DNA from: Anas platyrhynchos
Taxonomy: Eukaryota > Chordata > Aves > Anseriformes > Anatidae
Assembly (NCBI RefSeq): GCF_047663525.1
Contig: NC_092601.1
Coordinates: 17,507,501-17,571,500, forward strand
DNA: 64,000 nt
Direction of reading: 5' to 3'
The notes below the pieces were generated by a model. It saw only the letters and a list, made by a program, of their open reading frames with translations, ran no database searches and had not been told where the DNA came from. Shown here in pieces: positions 54,301-64,000 of the stretch. Position numbers and translations under genes: made by a program. Position 1 is the stretch's first letter, and every line of letters starts with the position of its first letter.

Positions 54301-57300
54301 CATAAATAAGATCTAATCTGGATATGTAACATTTACGTGTGAAGCAGAGACTGCTATGTAAAGGAGTTACAGGGGCAGAACAGCACAGTCAGCTGGCATA
54401 GCACACAAGGTATCCTGTGGCTTGGGGCCCCCCTGGCTTAGCTTCTGGGAGACATTTGCAAGTTACCTGGCAAACTGTGCAATACTAAAAAAAGCAAACA
54501 CTGAGCCTAGTGCTCCCTGAATGATAATGCAATGGAAGGTCAATACATGCAGCAAATGGAAGGGCTATACGACTTATACCAAAGGTTTTCTTGGGAAAGA
54601 AGGATTTTGTACGTGAAGAAAAGAAGGGCTGAACTTAGAATTGGTTTATTTCAAATTCACTGGGGAAAAGAAATGTTGTTGTGGATTCATTAGCTTCATG
54701 GTTATACCCATTAATAGAATATTCTAAAACTCTGGATTGTTCTTCAGTGCGAGGGTCAGTCCTAGTAAAATTTTAGTTCATACTCCATTAGCCTTATTCA
54801 TTTGTTGTTGTTGTTCTGTTTTGTTTTCATACAAGAGCAAGGGAATCAAGCTTTTGGCTGTGGCAAGTGACTGAATGGCACAGCTGGCCTGTTGGAAGAC
54901 GGGTGTGTGACACTGAACCTGGAGCCTGCTGAGGGTCTCAGAAAACAGGGAATGGTCCCAGGGAAGTGGGGTTGGCTGCAGACCCCCATGCTGCTGTGTT
55001 TCACAGCCCACATTTTGCTGGACGGCTCTTACCTTTGGCTGGTTGTAGTGCTCCATTGACATGGTGATGACGTTGACGCCGATAATGAACGTGATGAAGA
55101 GGTCGAGGTAGTGGCTGGTGCAGAGGCTGTGGATGTACTTCCGTGCTGGAGAATAGTCTGCATAGTAAGGCCTGCGCTGGGCTTCTGCAGGAAAAGACAA
55201 AAAGGCGACGCAATGAGTGCAGGCCCTGCTGCTCGGTTGGCAGCTGTCACAACCACACCGTGGCCTTGCCACGTCTTATACACACATGGATACAGGGCAA
55301 AGTCCCTGGGAGAACTGCTTCAAGTAGGCCATGTGCAATGGCCAAGTGCTTCTACCCAGCAGTGAAGTCTTCAAGAACCATGGAGGGGGTTATCAGGCTG
55401 AGCCAAACCTCTTGTGCCTGCAGAAGGGACCTCCACACCTTTGACAACCAGGTCCTCTTCTCTCCCAAGTGTTCTCTGTTCTTATCACTGTCTCAGGCTA
55501 GAGGACAACCTTTTCACATAATGGGCCTCTGCCACAAACCAGGAAGGGTGAGAAGTGGGATGGAAATGAGAGCCCCAAAGCTCCAAACCCAGCAAAGCTT
55601 CAGCTCCAGTTTTGAGAAAAGGCCCAGAGTGGGTCTTGTCAGGCTGGACTCTGCCACATCTCTTCTAACCCAGCTGATGTCAGGTATGTTACATATAAGT
55701 AGAACATAACCTGAGCTCAGCATCTGCGAGAGAAGGCTTTTGGTGTGTTACAGAGGTCTAGAGAAAACACAGCGATGCCTGTGGCAAAGTAGGGCACATG
55801 CGTGAGGGTTACGAGCACACGGGGTAGCATCGACGGCGATGGAGCGGGGTGCTCAGCACTTGGCTCTACAAAGACTATCAGCACAAGCTCCTCTGCAAAG
55901 ATAAGGGCATGATTGCATCTAAAAAATATGTGGGCAATGACCACATGAATTTTGTATCTCTGCCTCTGGGCATGACTCCTCCTTTCTTCTCTTTGAAATA
56001 GGGAAATTTCTGCACATGACCAATTTTCCTGGGCTGGTCCAAGGCGAGTGTTTGGACACTGCCCTGTGATTCAATTGTATTTATTGCATGTGTCTCTCTT
56101 AAATTAGACTGACCACAAGATAGCCTAGGGCACTCTGATGGAGTCTAATTCTTTTCAAACTTAAGAAATATAAATATTCAAAGAGGGTACTTAAGGCCAA
56201 ACTGAGCATTACTGTAGATTTTGCAAGTGCAAGAGACGGGTCACACTAAGCCAGGGTAGGATTGTTCTGTATAAAGAGTGTTTTTTTTTTTTTTTGAGCA
56301 AATGCAGCTTTAAATGCATTAGGAGTTGGGAAAAAGTAGTTGTTTCACCTTAAAAATAAAGAGGAAAATAAGTTCAGAAGTACTCAGTGCCCTCCTGAAA
56401 TACATCTTCCACTCCTCTCATCTTGTTAATATTTTTCAGATGGAGTGACTCTTTTAGTGTTTTTTTTTTTTTTTTTTTTTCCCCGGTAGTGCAACTAAAC
56501 GCCAGATTAGAGTCCAAGACACTAAGACACTAAAATAAATTGGATAAAAGGAAACTGAATCTGCTGCTCTCTTTCAATGGCTATTTTTTTTTCCTGGTAG
56601 TTAAAAGTGAAGTGAAGGCATTTTGAAAACATTTCCTTCTGATTGGGGTCACCTGGCCTTATTTTTTTTCTGCCAGTGGGTGTGGAAAAACAAGATGAAA
56701 GGAAACGCAATTGTCTTTGAATTCATTTTCATGTTGCTTATGTGCCTAAGTCCTACCAGTCATCTTGGACTGGTAATGCTGCCTTTGCTACTGAGGTCAG
56801 CTCATCTTCTGGTATGTCTAAAAAAAACAATAATAAAAATGTTGCAGTAAATATTACTAAAGTCTGTACAATGTGCTTTCATGTGTATTCAGGATTATGA
56901 CATGCTCTTCTCTTCTTTTTGCTGGAAATGTCTTCTTGGGAATGCAAAAGAAAGCTTCTTGGAAGGTCTGAGAATACCCTAAACGGCCAAACTTTATATT
57001 AAAGGTCTATTTATTATGGACTAAATGATTGATTAACAGATCTCAGAACATTAGCAGCGATGGGCAGTGTGTGAAACCTGGCTGCACAGTCAGTGACTGC
57101 AGATATTCTCTAACCTGTACAAAGCCAGCCATTAACTATTCAGTAGAAGATCAGATGTTTATTGCCTTTTGTAGACTGTATAAAATTCTAAAGAAAAATC
57201 CCAAGAAGACATCTTCCACGTAAAGCTGCTGAGCAGAAATCCTTCTGCACTGCCTGTCAGCAGCACAGCTCCCTCTTTACATGGGCTGGATATCCAAACA

Positions 57301-60300
57301 GTAAAGAGGAGCCCCCCAGCCACATCGGAGCGTGTGCTTTATTGCATCAAAGTGTCTCGGAGCTCTGTCTCTGTACTCTGTCAGGGCTTAGTGCTGGCTA
57401 TGTCTGGTCATTGGGTCACTCAGAAAACTTGGGACAGGTTTAGCTTGAGCCAGGATGAGGGAGCTCTAGGAAATTCCTTTCTCGGTTAGTACGCCCTACA
57501 CCCCTGAAGCCAGGTTAACAGATGAAGAACAGGTCTCCTTGGGGGACACATACAAGGACAGTCTGGGATAAAGTTGACAACGCTTGGAAACACATGCAAC
57601 AACATGCGGAGTGCAGCAACCCATGCAATGTCCATTAGAGGAGATGCTGCTCATGCGAGGCTAACGGTAATGAGCAGGGGTGTGCAGGAAGGACGGGTGA
57701 GCTTCTGCTCTGGGTGATGCCGGTGTTAGGCTGGGGCCATCCCATGAAGGCACAGGGCTTGCAGCAGGGTGAAAGCAGTGAGAGACCAGCCACACAGCTT
57801 CACTGCAGCTCTGACCCCCTCTGAGAAGGAAGGGGGGCTGCATTTCAGAGCTCCAAAGTCCCCCAGCTTGGCTGGGTCACTTCATGTCTGGTCCCCTTAG
57901 GATCAGGAGCTTTACTTCAGTCGACAGCACAGCAGGTAGCTGTGGCCTTCTCTCAGTTCAGACACAAATTTGCACCACTTATGAGATTATACCATCTTAT
58001 TCTCACCAGTTTGGGTGTAAGTGTTCACTGCACACACCTACTGCTATAGCCTGCTCAGCCAGAGACCTGGGCTTGGCAGGAGAACTGCATGAGGAGAACA
58101 CCGGATCGTGGGGACGTGGGCACAGCAAACGAGGGAGATAGAATGCATCCTTAATTACAGTAGGCAGAATGCAACCTGTGCCTGGTTGCTCCAGGGAAAT
58201 GGTTCCTGGGATGAGACTCCAGTCAGCCAACTGGCAGACATATATCAAGCACAGACGAGCATCCTCTCAGCTGCAGCTGACAGTTTGAGTTGGTGGAAAC
58301 ACGGGAGGCAAAGGAGACACCATCAAACACAGACAAAAGGAAAACCACAGTCCTGTCTCGCCCCCACTTCTGGATGTTGGCTAATGCTTGGATCTCACCT
58401 CTCTGAAGAATATTTAGACTCCTTTGCTTGTGATTTTGCTGACATGAAAATGAATGAAGCACTGTCTCCTAGCTAAAAAGCATTTAGGTTGGCATTACAA
58501 TTGCTAGCTAAAGCTCCTCCATTATTCTCCTCTGCATGAAACATTAGAAAGCCCTAATGGGTTTATAAGCATGCTTGGCACAGAGTAGCTCTGTACCTGC
58601 AGCTGCCTGGAAAAATAAGCAAGATGGTTTGATAATTCCCTAGTTGGAAATATTAAACACTAAGATATGCAGCGCCTGAATTTTTAGTTACAGCTCAAAT
58701 GTTTCTGCTGGCTACAGAGATGGCTGTGGCATTGAGAGGATGGGCTAATTTAAATACCACTGTGTGCTGCCCATGATTGCTCATCCCCAGAGAGAAAGGC
58801 TTACAGTCAGTGCTCTGACAGGCAGCTCTGTTGGGTCTTAAAACAAAACCAGCCTCTTCCTTCTACAGTGCCCAGATGCTCAGCTCTGTGTTGGGAAATG
58901 CCACGGTTGGAGGAACTCCTCTTGTATGGAGTGGAAATTAGGAACTTTTTCAGTTCTCAGCTTCTGGGGTCTTCCCACAGACCCATGACCCACTGTCAGT
59001 CCTGCAAGACACTCTCTTCTCCCCAATTGGGGCCTCTCTCGGCTGTGACAGATGTTTGGAGTTCCCAGCACTGTTTTCGGCACGCAGTGTCACCCAGACC
59101 CCTCTCACAGCCCCTGAAGCCCAGGGTACTGCCTGCATCTGACCTGACATCAGCGACTGCTGGCTTCCCAGCAGATACAGGCGGGTTGGGTTTGGCCCCG
59201 TGTCCTGAAGGCAGAGAAGATCAAGCTGATCCACGTGGTTTTAATCAAAAAGTTTAATCTGGGGAGGCTGCTTTCAGTCTGTGTCTTCTGAGAACTTCAT
59301 TAAAAGGTTAGGAGCTGCAGGATGATTAAATTACAGTTCACTTATTTACGCAGTAGATTTAACTGATGGCGGTAGTGACTGTGTCAGAAAAATATTCTAC
59401 TTTATCTTCAATTTTTACCTTCACAAGAAAAACTACGCCATGCAGTTCTGCCTTTAAAAACACATCAAATACATTTGTACAGCATATCCTATGCCCTGCC
59501 CTCTTTTTTCATGTGATCACAGTTAACCTGGCAAACCCACTGCCTAACTGCAGTGCTGGAGTGCTATTTTATGTTCTTTGCACACCAACGGTGCCTGAAG
59601 TACATGGACTGAAAAAGCAAATTGCGTTCACAAATTGCCACATCACTGCAAGAGAAGAGGGGGGAACAAGGACTGAGACACCCATGTCACCAAGGAGCAC
59701 CAAAAGGGCACTGCCAGGACACAGGTAACAAGCAGTGGGGCAAGCTAAGGGCACCAAAAACTGAGAGTGTGACTTTTTGACTGGCCAAACCCATGCAGTG
59801 AGGGGCTGTTTGGCCATGCCCTGCTGCTCCCTGCTCTCAGCACTGGCCCTGGCTGCTCTCAGCTGGGTTTATCATGGCCTGGCCATGAAGGCTGGGCCCT
59901 GCAGCCCAAACCAGACACAGATATATGGGACTTTTGATTTTTAAGCTCCACAGGCCTGCTGCCTCTGGCTGATGACAAACTGAGCACTGTCTGCTCTCTG
60001 ACCCTGGACCAGACCTGCACAGCCTATGATTCCTACCTTGGATGGGGCTCTCAGGGCACTGACAAGCTGAGGTTTAAACCATTTCCAGGCCTGAGCTGCA
60101 ATCTACTTTGCCTAAATGGTGAATTTCTCTGTGTGGAGGTACCTATAGATGCCCAAAGACCTAAAATACAGAAATGGACAGGGTTGCTACACACACAGGA
60201 CATCATTACAGATAGGTGAGAGGACAAAACGACAAGGTGCCAGGCAGACAGAGAAGTCCAGATGGGTGGATGCTGCTCAGCTGGTATATTTGCTACCTAT

Positions 60301-63213
60301 GCTGGATTTTACTCCTGTTAACAGCCTTATTTCTTCCTTTCCGTATGGTTTCTTCAGGCTAAATGCTAGAAATGATAGCTGAAGGAAAAGCACGGCTTTC
60401 TACCAGGCTTCCAACTGCAGTTTCCTTGCTCCTCCACAGAACCACTGGTCTCCTGTGCATCATCCCGTTCCACAGGACTGTGCATCCATCCCTCTCTCCC
60501 ACTGCTCCATGTGGGTGATGAACACAGCGCTGGGGCACACGAAAGGCTGCCCAGCCTGCCCTGTGTCACCACTGCAGCACGCACACACCAACACTCCAGC
60601 AGAGACTCACTACCACACATGGCACCAACCATACCTCCCATCTTTCTGAGTCTGCCGCATTTTTATTTTTTTTTTTTTTTACCAAATCCAATCGTCTTCT
60701 ACATCACCCAGGAGGTGAAACACCCATTTAAACAAACAAAAACATTAAAATGTAAATAATAATCCTCAAATATGTGTATCTGATATTTGATTTTGCCCTG
60801 TTAACAACTCAGGTTTGGATGCCAAGCTCTCCATGCTGAACAGAGGCAGGTAGGAGACAGATGCTCTGAGGTAACCTCCTGGAAGCCCTGCACTTGACCA
60901 AATGTTTAGACTCTCATTTGCTGAACTGGACTTGATCACCTTCCAGAAAGCTGTCCTCCGCCCTGTGTGCTCTCAGTGAATTCCTACAACCCACATCTGT
61001 GTAGTGCCTGGGTCTGCAGCCTGAAACATGTCCTTGACTTGATCCTATATTTATCTAGCTGGATAAAGAGGGACAATGTAACCACGTCCATCACTTCAAG
61101 AGGGACTGGCTGTGTTCGGTGTCTGAGCAGTGAGCCACAGACAGGCTTGTAATAAGATTTACTCACTAATCAGGAACAGCAATGAGCTGTGGTTAAGCTA
61201 CCCCTCTATACCTGTGCTTCAATCTATTGCCTTTAAGGATGCTTTATGTTCTCTGTTTGTATATAAGTTATTTCTTTGCATATAATGTTTGAGTTTATCT
61301 GAGCGTCTTCTTGGGTCAGCACGCTGGGGTAGAAATACTGCACAAGCAGGAGAACTCCTGAGAGCCTGAAACTGATTTCTCTTATTGTGCTTGAAATGCT
61401 GCCTTCAGGGTTTCCACTTCTAATCCTAGCTGGAACTTCAAACTCAAAAAATGAAATGGGAAAAAGGAAATGAAATTGCATTTCAACTCTTCTAAATCTC
61501 TGAAGAGATTCAATGTCTGTTTGTGGCTGGATAGTTTGATCTAGGCTTCATTTTAACCCAGGTACTTAACTCACAACTAGCTAAAATGAAGTGGGCTCAG
61601 CCTTTAGTCTGGTGTCAGGTCAGTCAGTCATTAAGGCCCTGTGAAGACCAGGGTGCCGACATTGGTGCTGAGGTCTCCCACGACTCTAATAAAGAGGAGA
61701 GCAAGAGCAGAAGTGGAGCTGCAGGGGACACAGCTGCCTGCCTTCTGATTTGAGTGTGGACGGATGGAGGAAATTGGCTGGGGATGAGGTTTCTACCAGC
61801 AAAACCTCTGATTGCTATGTCCTTACAGCCAGACAAAAGACTATTCAACCTAACTGCAGTTTTCCCTGCTCAGAATGGATACCTAAGGCCTGATGTCTGG
61901 GAGACAACTAGCCATTTATTACAAGGAGATATTAGGTCCTTACAACAGATTACACAGAGCAGCGCAGCGCTAGGCAAAGAGCCGCAGGGCTTATGTGGCA
62001 AGTGGGGCCAGAAGTACTCAGGCCCTCATCCCTGACTAAGCTCAGCTTTGATCGCAGTGGCTAGGCCGTGTTCTCTTACTTACTTCTGCAAAATACTTGC
62101 CAGCATCTAACACCAGCTATCCCTGTTTGCTAAAATGGTCTGGGAAGTTACAGTGGCTGTTTTCCTGGCAGTTCCCCTGGGAATACACATGAGAGGTTAT
62201 AGGCCTGTTCTTGGTGAAGCCCACCACAGAGCAGTGGAGGTGAAAATCAATACATGAGAAACTCTGCCAAGGTTTGGGTCAGGAAAGGAGCATATGCTCC
62301 AGTGTTTCCCTGGTCTGGTTTGATCATCCTACTGGGTCAGTCCCAGCACACTGAAGGGCTCCCCCCAGCCCGTGATGGGGCAAGCATCTCTTGTAATGGA
62401 CATCTTCCGAAGAAGGCTTTTCTGGACAGCCCCATCTCAGGGCTCAGTTCCTTTCCCCAGGGCTGCTGGTACGTTCATGCCCTCATGCATCATGTTTGTG
62501 GCATGCGGGGCCATGCGCTAGGACTCTAATAGGCATCACAACTACTTGGGCTAAGAAAAGAATAAATCAAACCACCACCATCCTCAGATGCAAGCGGCAC
62601 ATTAAGCCTCAGGGCTACCCTCAGGACTGGCCTTCACGTGCACGGCAAGCATTGCAGCTGTTTACTCACTGCATCCCTGAGCCGCACCATGAGCTCCTGC
62701 TTGGTGCTGGGGAACCTTAGGGACACCTTTGCCTTGCAGAGCGCGTTAGTTCCTGCTACAGGACTCTGCTAAGGAGAGGATTTGCTCTCCAGCCAAGTAA
62801 ACAGGTAATGCTTTACGTCAGGCTTGTAGAGGACAATTCCAGGGTGTTGGCAACCCGAGACTTAAGGTACCGCCAACAAGGTAACGAAGCAAAACAGCCT
62901 CTTGAATCCCATGGAAACAAAACCAAAGGAAAATGAAAGTCTTGCTTTGGGAGCAGGCAGGGCTCAGAAAGATTTTGGTTTGTAACACAGTCTACCGACC
63001 AGACAGGTATATCTCCTTACTCCTGCGCTTTTTCTCCAAGCGTCTCAGACGCTTCTCCTCCCGACGCCGTGCCTCCTCTGCCTCCTGGTGCTGTCGGCAC
63101 TTGTGGAAGTTCTCCACCACCACCCCCACAAACATGTTGAGCACGAAGAAGCTGACGATGAGCAGGAAGGAGATGAAGTAGAGAAGCATCCAAGGGTTAT
63201 GGTTCTGGATGGG
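29168..63213 (-). CDS. CACNA1H: CACNA1H, T-type calcium channel alpha-1H (Cav3.2), C-terminal 911 residues
   Basis: Pore-forming subunit of a low-voltage-activated T-type calcium channel in the plasma membrane. Eleven exons join in frame (2736 nt): 63213-63021, 55184-55033, 53131-53022, 51895-51762, 51183-51113, 41832-41754, 39726-39605, 39116-38778, 34191-34008, 31000-30819 and 30337-29168. They encode domain III S6, the III-IV linker, all of domain IV (S4 [17 protein letters not shown], pore TGDNW with the T-type Asp) and the cytoplasmic C-terminus. Cav3.2 rather than Cav3.1 or 3.3 is shown by [12 protein letters not shown] in the linker, [15 protein letters not shown] and [48 protein letters not shown] and the terminal EPV. 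Exons for domains I to III lie beyond the right edge. No breaks were seen. Confidence 0.95.
30338..30818 (-). other. CACNA1H: CACNA1H last intron
   Basis: 0.48 kb, donor CAG|GTAAGA and acceptor CTTCCAG on the minus strand. Nothing notable was found. Confidence 0.85.
30819..31000 (-). CDS. CACNA1H: CACNA1H coding exon, proximal C-tail
   Basis: 182 nt exon between TTTCCTAG and GTAAGA. It encodes [38 protein letters not shown] and [13 protein letters not shown], paralleling human GSVASVHSPP and SLSRLLCRQ. Phase 1 to 0. Confidence 0.93.
31001..34007 (-). other. CACNA1H: CACNA1H intron
   Basis: 3.0 kb intron, donor GAG|GTACCT and acceptor TTTCCTAG on the minus strand. An AT-rich portion lies at about 31.9-32.6 kb. 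Open frames near 31.4-32.0 kb on the + strand show no domain. No repeats or RNA genes were recognised. Confidence 0.8.
34008..34191 (-). CDS. CACNA1H: CACNA1H coding exon with [11 protein letters not shown] block
   Basis: 184 nt exon after TGCTTTGCAG. It encodes [60 protein letters not shown] and R. MFRPV and LHEVEMETY are the Cav3.2-type version of this block, while Cav3.1 has a different sequence after SLPNDSYM. Confidence 0.95.
34192..38777 (-). other. CACNA1H: CACNA1H intron
   Basis: 4.6 kb intron. It carries an (AC)8 microsatellite at 34639-34654, a weak CTCF-like string at 34767-34780, and a CNE-like AT-rich block at about 37790-38060 that starts with the perfect palindrome CTATTTAAATAG (37803-37814). 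No other gene was seen. Confidence 0.75.
34639..34654. repeat. (AC)8 microsatellite
   Basis: Eight AC dinucleotides, with a second short AC run near 34670. Confidence 0.9.
38778..39116 (-). CDS. CACNA1H: CACNA1H coding exon, domain IV S6 and proximal C-terminus
   Basis: 339 nt, phase 0 at both ends, from CCTGTTGCAG to CTG|GTAATG. It encodes [20 protein letters not shown] (extracellular loop with two Cys), the S6 helix [40 protein letters not shown] and an acidic helix ending ELEM. The following Gly/Ser/Thr-rich stretch is poorly conserved. Confidence 0.94.
39117..39604 (-). other. CACNA1H: CACNA1H intron
   Basis: 0.49 kb intron between the pore-loop and S6 exons. The donor is AAG|GTGTGT, a non-GTRAGT site. 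A T12 tract is near 39499. Confidence 0.85.
39605..39726 (-). CDS. CACNA1H: CACNA1H coding exon, domain IV pore loop
   Basis: 122 nt exon. It encodes [40 protein letters not shown] and K. The Asp of TGDNW is the domain IV selectivity-filter residue (the T-type EEDD locus), so the filter is intact in this domain. Confidence 0.96.
39727..41753 (-). other. CACNA1H: CACNA1H intron
   Basis: 2.0 kb intron, GTGAGT to CTCCTGCAG on the minus strand. It contains an unexplained 210-codon open frame on the gene strand (41493-40861) with no domain I recognise. The rest is unremarkable. Confidence 0.8.
41754..41832 (-). CDS. CACNA1H: CACNA1H coding exon, domain IV S5
   Basis: 79 nt exon. It encodes [20 protein letters not shown] and ELFGKL, the domain IV S5 helix, almost identical to human Cav3.2 (ELFGRL). 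Confidence 0.95.
41833..51112 (-). other. CACNA1H: CACNA1H large intron
   Basis: 9.3 kb intron. A CNE-like AT-rich block lies at about 42990-43700. A 116-codon Lys/Glu-rich open frame runs antisense at 47661-48011. T-rich tracts are near 43070 and 49055. A weak resemblance to a decayed CR1 tail near 42900 was not accepted. No exon of another gene was recognised. Confidence 0.75.
51113..51183 (-). CDS. CACNA1H: CACNA1H coding exon, domain IV S4 end and S4-S5 linker
   Basis: 71 nt exon between CGTTGTAG and CAG|GTAAG. It encodes [20 protein letters not shown] and ALPQ, the end of the voltage sensor and the S4-S5 linker, identical to human Cav3.2. Confidence 0.96.
51184..51761 (-). other. CACNA1H: CACNA1H intron
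   Basis: 0.58 kb intron splitting domain IV S4, from GAG|GTACGG to CGTTGTAG. Nothing notable was found. Confidence 0.85.
51762..51895 (-). CDS. CACNA1H: CACNA1H coding exon, domain IV S3 and start of S4
   Basis: 134 nt exon after TTTGTTAG. It encodes [40 protein letters not shown] and RIAR. The regularly spaced Arg residues are S4 gating charges. It differs from human at only a few positions. Confidence 0.96.
51896..53021 (-). other. CACNA1H: CACNA1H intron
   Basis: 1.13 kb intron, CAG|GTAAGA to TTTGTTAG. No internal feature was recognised. Confidence 0.85.
53022..53131 (-). CDS. CACNA1H: CACNA1H coding exon, domain IV S2
   Basis: 110 nt exon after CTCTTTTCAG. It encodes [20 protein letters not shown] and [16 protein letters not shown]. 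It matches human Cav3.2 with a single Val for Ala change in the S2 helix. Confidence 0.96.
53132..55032 (-). other. CACNA1H: CACNA1H intron
   Basis: 1.9 kb AT-rich intron from AAG|GTAAGA to CTCTTTTCAG. Nothing notable was found. Confidence 0.82.
55033..55184 (-). CDS. CACNA1H: CACNA1H coding exon, III-IV linker end and domain IV S1
   Basis: 152 nt exon after TTTTCCTGCAG. It encodes [20 protein letters not shown], the S1 helix [20 protein letters not shown] and [24 protein letters not shown] is the Cav3.2 linker form. No upstream acceptor encoding the STFPSP-type mammalian linker variant is visible next to this exon. Confidence 0.95.
55185..63020 (-). other. CACNA1H: CACNA1H large intron in the III-IV linker
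   Basis: 7.8 kb intron at the site where T-type channels are alternatively spliced. It contains T15 and T22 tracts near 56281 and 56459 and a T-rich tract near 60664. No alternative linker exon was recognised. Chance frames only. Confidence 0.78.
63021..63213 (-). CDS. CACNA1H: CACNA1H coding exon, domain III S6 and III-IV linker start
   Basis: 193 nt exon after CTCACCAG. It encodes [60 protein letters not shown] and KKRR, then splices in phase 1 (AGGA|GTAAG). It is the first exon of the gene visible from the right edge. The S6 helix and the charged linker helix are nearly invariant among Cav3 channels. Confidence 0.96.
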
Positions 63214-64000
63214 CTGGTGAGGTGGAGAAGAAAATAACGAGAAAGAGAAGTGGCACAGATAAGATGCGTATACATCAGGATATTTGGCACTGTGTAACAA
63301 GACAGCACTGTACACTTGTGTGGAGAGGAGGAGAGGGCTGGGAGGAGTTAGGAGGTTTTTCTCAAAACAGTTTCCTCTCATTCATTTTCTCACTAGCTAC
63401 ATTTTACTTTTGTTGTGAAACCTGCTGTAGTCCCCATAATTTGGCTTATGGGATTTAATTATTTCAGCATTTATTTCACATAGCTTAAAATAAATCTCAG
63501 TGGATCTGTATCATCCCACCTGGGTTTTATGTAAAGAAAGGCACCAGCTTATTTTTTTTTTTTGAGATGAGCATTCATCATTTCTCACTTGTTATAAGAT
63601 ATTCAGAAGCAGAAGAAAATTAAGCGCAAAGTGTTACTGTAGCTACAATGGGGTAACTACTACTCATCTAAGACTCTTGATTTACCTTAGTGTGTCTCAC
63701 AGCACACAACCTTAATGTCTTTTTCATAACAACCCTGATTGTTTCCCTTCTCATGTGGGTTTGCTTGTATTCATCATGCCTTCCACGGAGTTACAGTGCA
63801 ATGGCACACATGGGCCAACTCAAGTGCCATTATTTTGAGTAAAATCCCCATCAGTAGCTGTATACTACAAGGGGTGCAGCCACTGTAAAAGCTACTCAGT
63901 AGAGGATGGAAACACTTGGCAGTCTGGTGGGCAGTCAGGACCTCAAGTAGGCCCCATAACTCTCCTCCTCTCTGGGACTTCAAACACCAATCATGTATGG
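63214..64000 (-). other. CACNA1H: CACNA1H intron continuing past the window edge
   Basis: At least 0.79 kb of intron. No domain III pore-loop exon is found before the edge, so the next upstream exon lies outside the window. Confidence 0.8.

Noticed and set aside
29168..63213. Identification as CACNA1G (Cav3.1) or CACNA1I (Cav3.3)
   Set aside because: The III-IV linker [17 protein letters not shown]...[21 protein letters not shown] and the acidic-Pro-Val end match Cav3.2, not the Cav3.1 tail.

Overview
The window looks like a sauropsid, most likely avian, nuclear chromosome. Multi-exon genes have GT-AG introns of 67 bp to about 9 kb, coding exons are GC-rich, noncoding DNA is AT-rich with many A/T homopolymers, and I see no mammalian-type interspersed repeats. 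There are three protein-coding genes. No bacterial operons, CRISPR arrays, rRNA or tRNA genes, or intact mobile elements were seen.

Layout. (1) Positions 1-7631, + strand: the last five coding exons of EPN2 (epsin-2), followed by a long 3'UTR to about 11.45-11.78 kb. (2) About 11.8-18.3 kb: intergenic, no gene recognised. (3) 18,861-21,248, - strand: the complete seven-exon CDS of B9D1 (206 aa), with a CpG-rich promoter holding an RFX/X-box-like site. EPN2 and B9D1 are tail-to-tail. (4) About 21.5-27.4 kb: intergenic, with several AT-rich TAATTA-bearing blocks that look like conserved noncoding elements. (5) 27.4-64.0 kb, - strand: the 3'UTR and last eleven coding exons of CACNA1H (Cav3.2 T-type calcium channel), from domain III S6 to the stop codon. 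The gene's 5' part lies beyond the right edge. Its larger introns contain two further CNE-like blocks.

The three genes act in unrelated processes: clathrin-mediated endocytosis, the ciliary transition zone, and low-voltage-activated calcium current. Their adjacency is informative mainly as synteny: EPN2-B9D1 corresponds to human 17p11.2 and CACNA1H to human 16p13.3. All exon phases join without frameshift, so all three look functional. I found no clear undescribed biological system. The points most worth checking are the candidate regulatory blocks, the X-box, a perfect ERE-type palindrome in the EPN2 3'UTR, and a few unexplained open frames.
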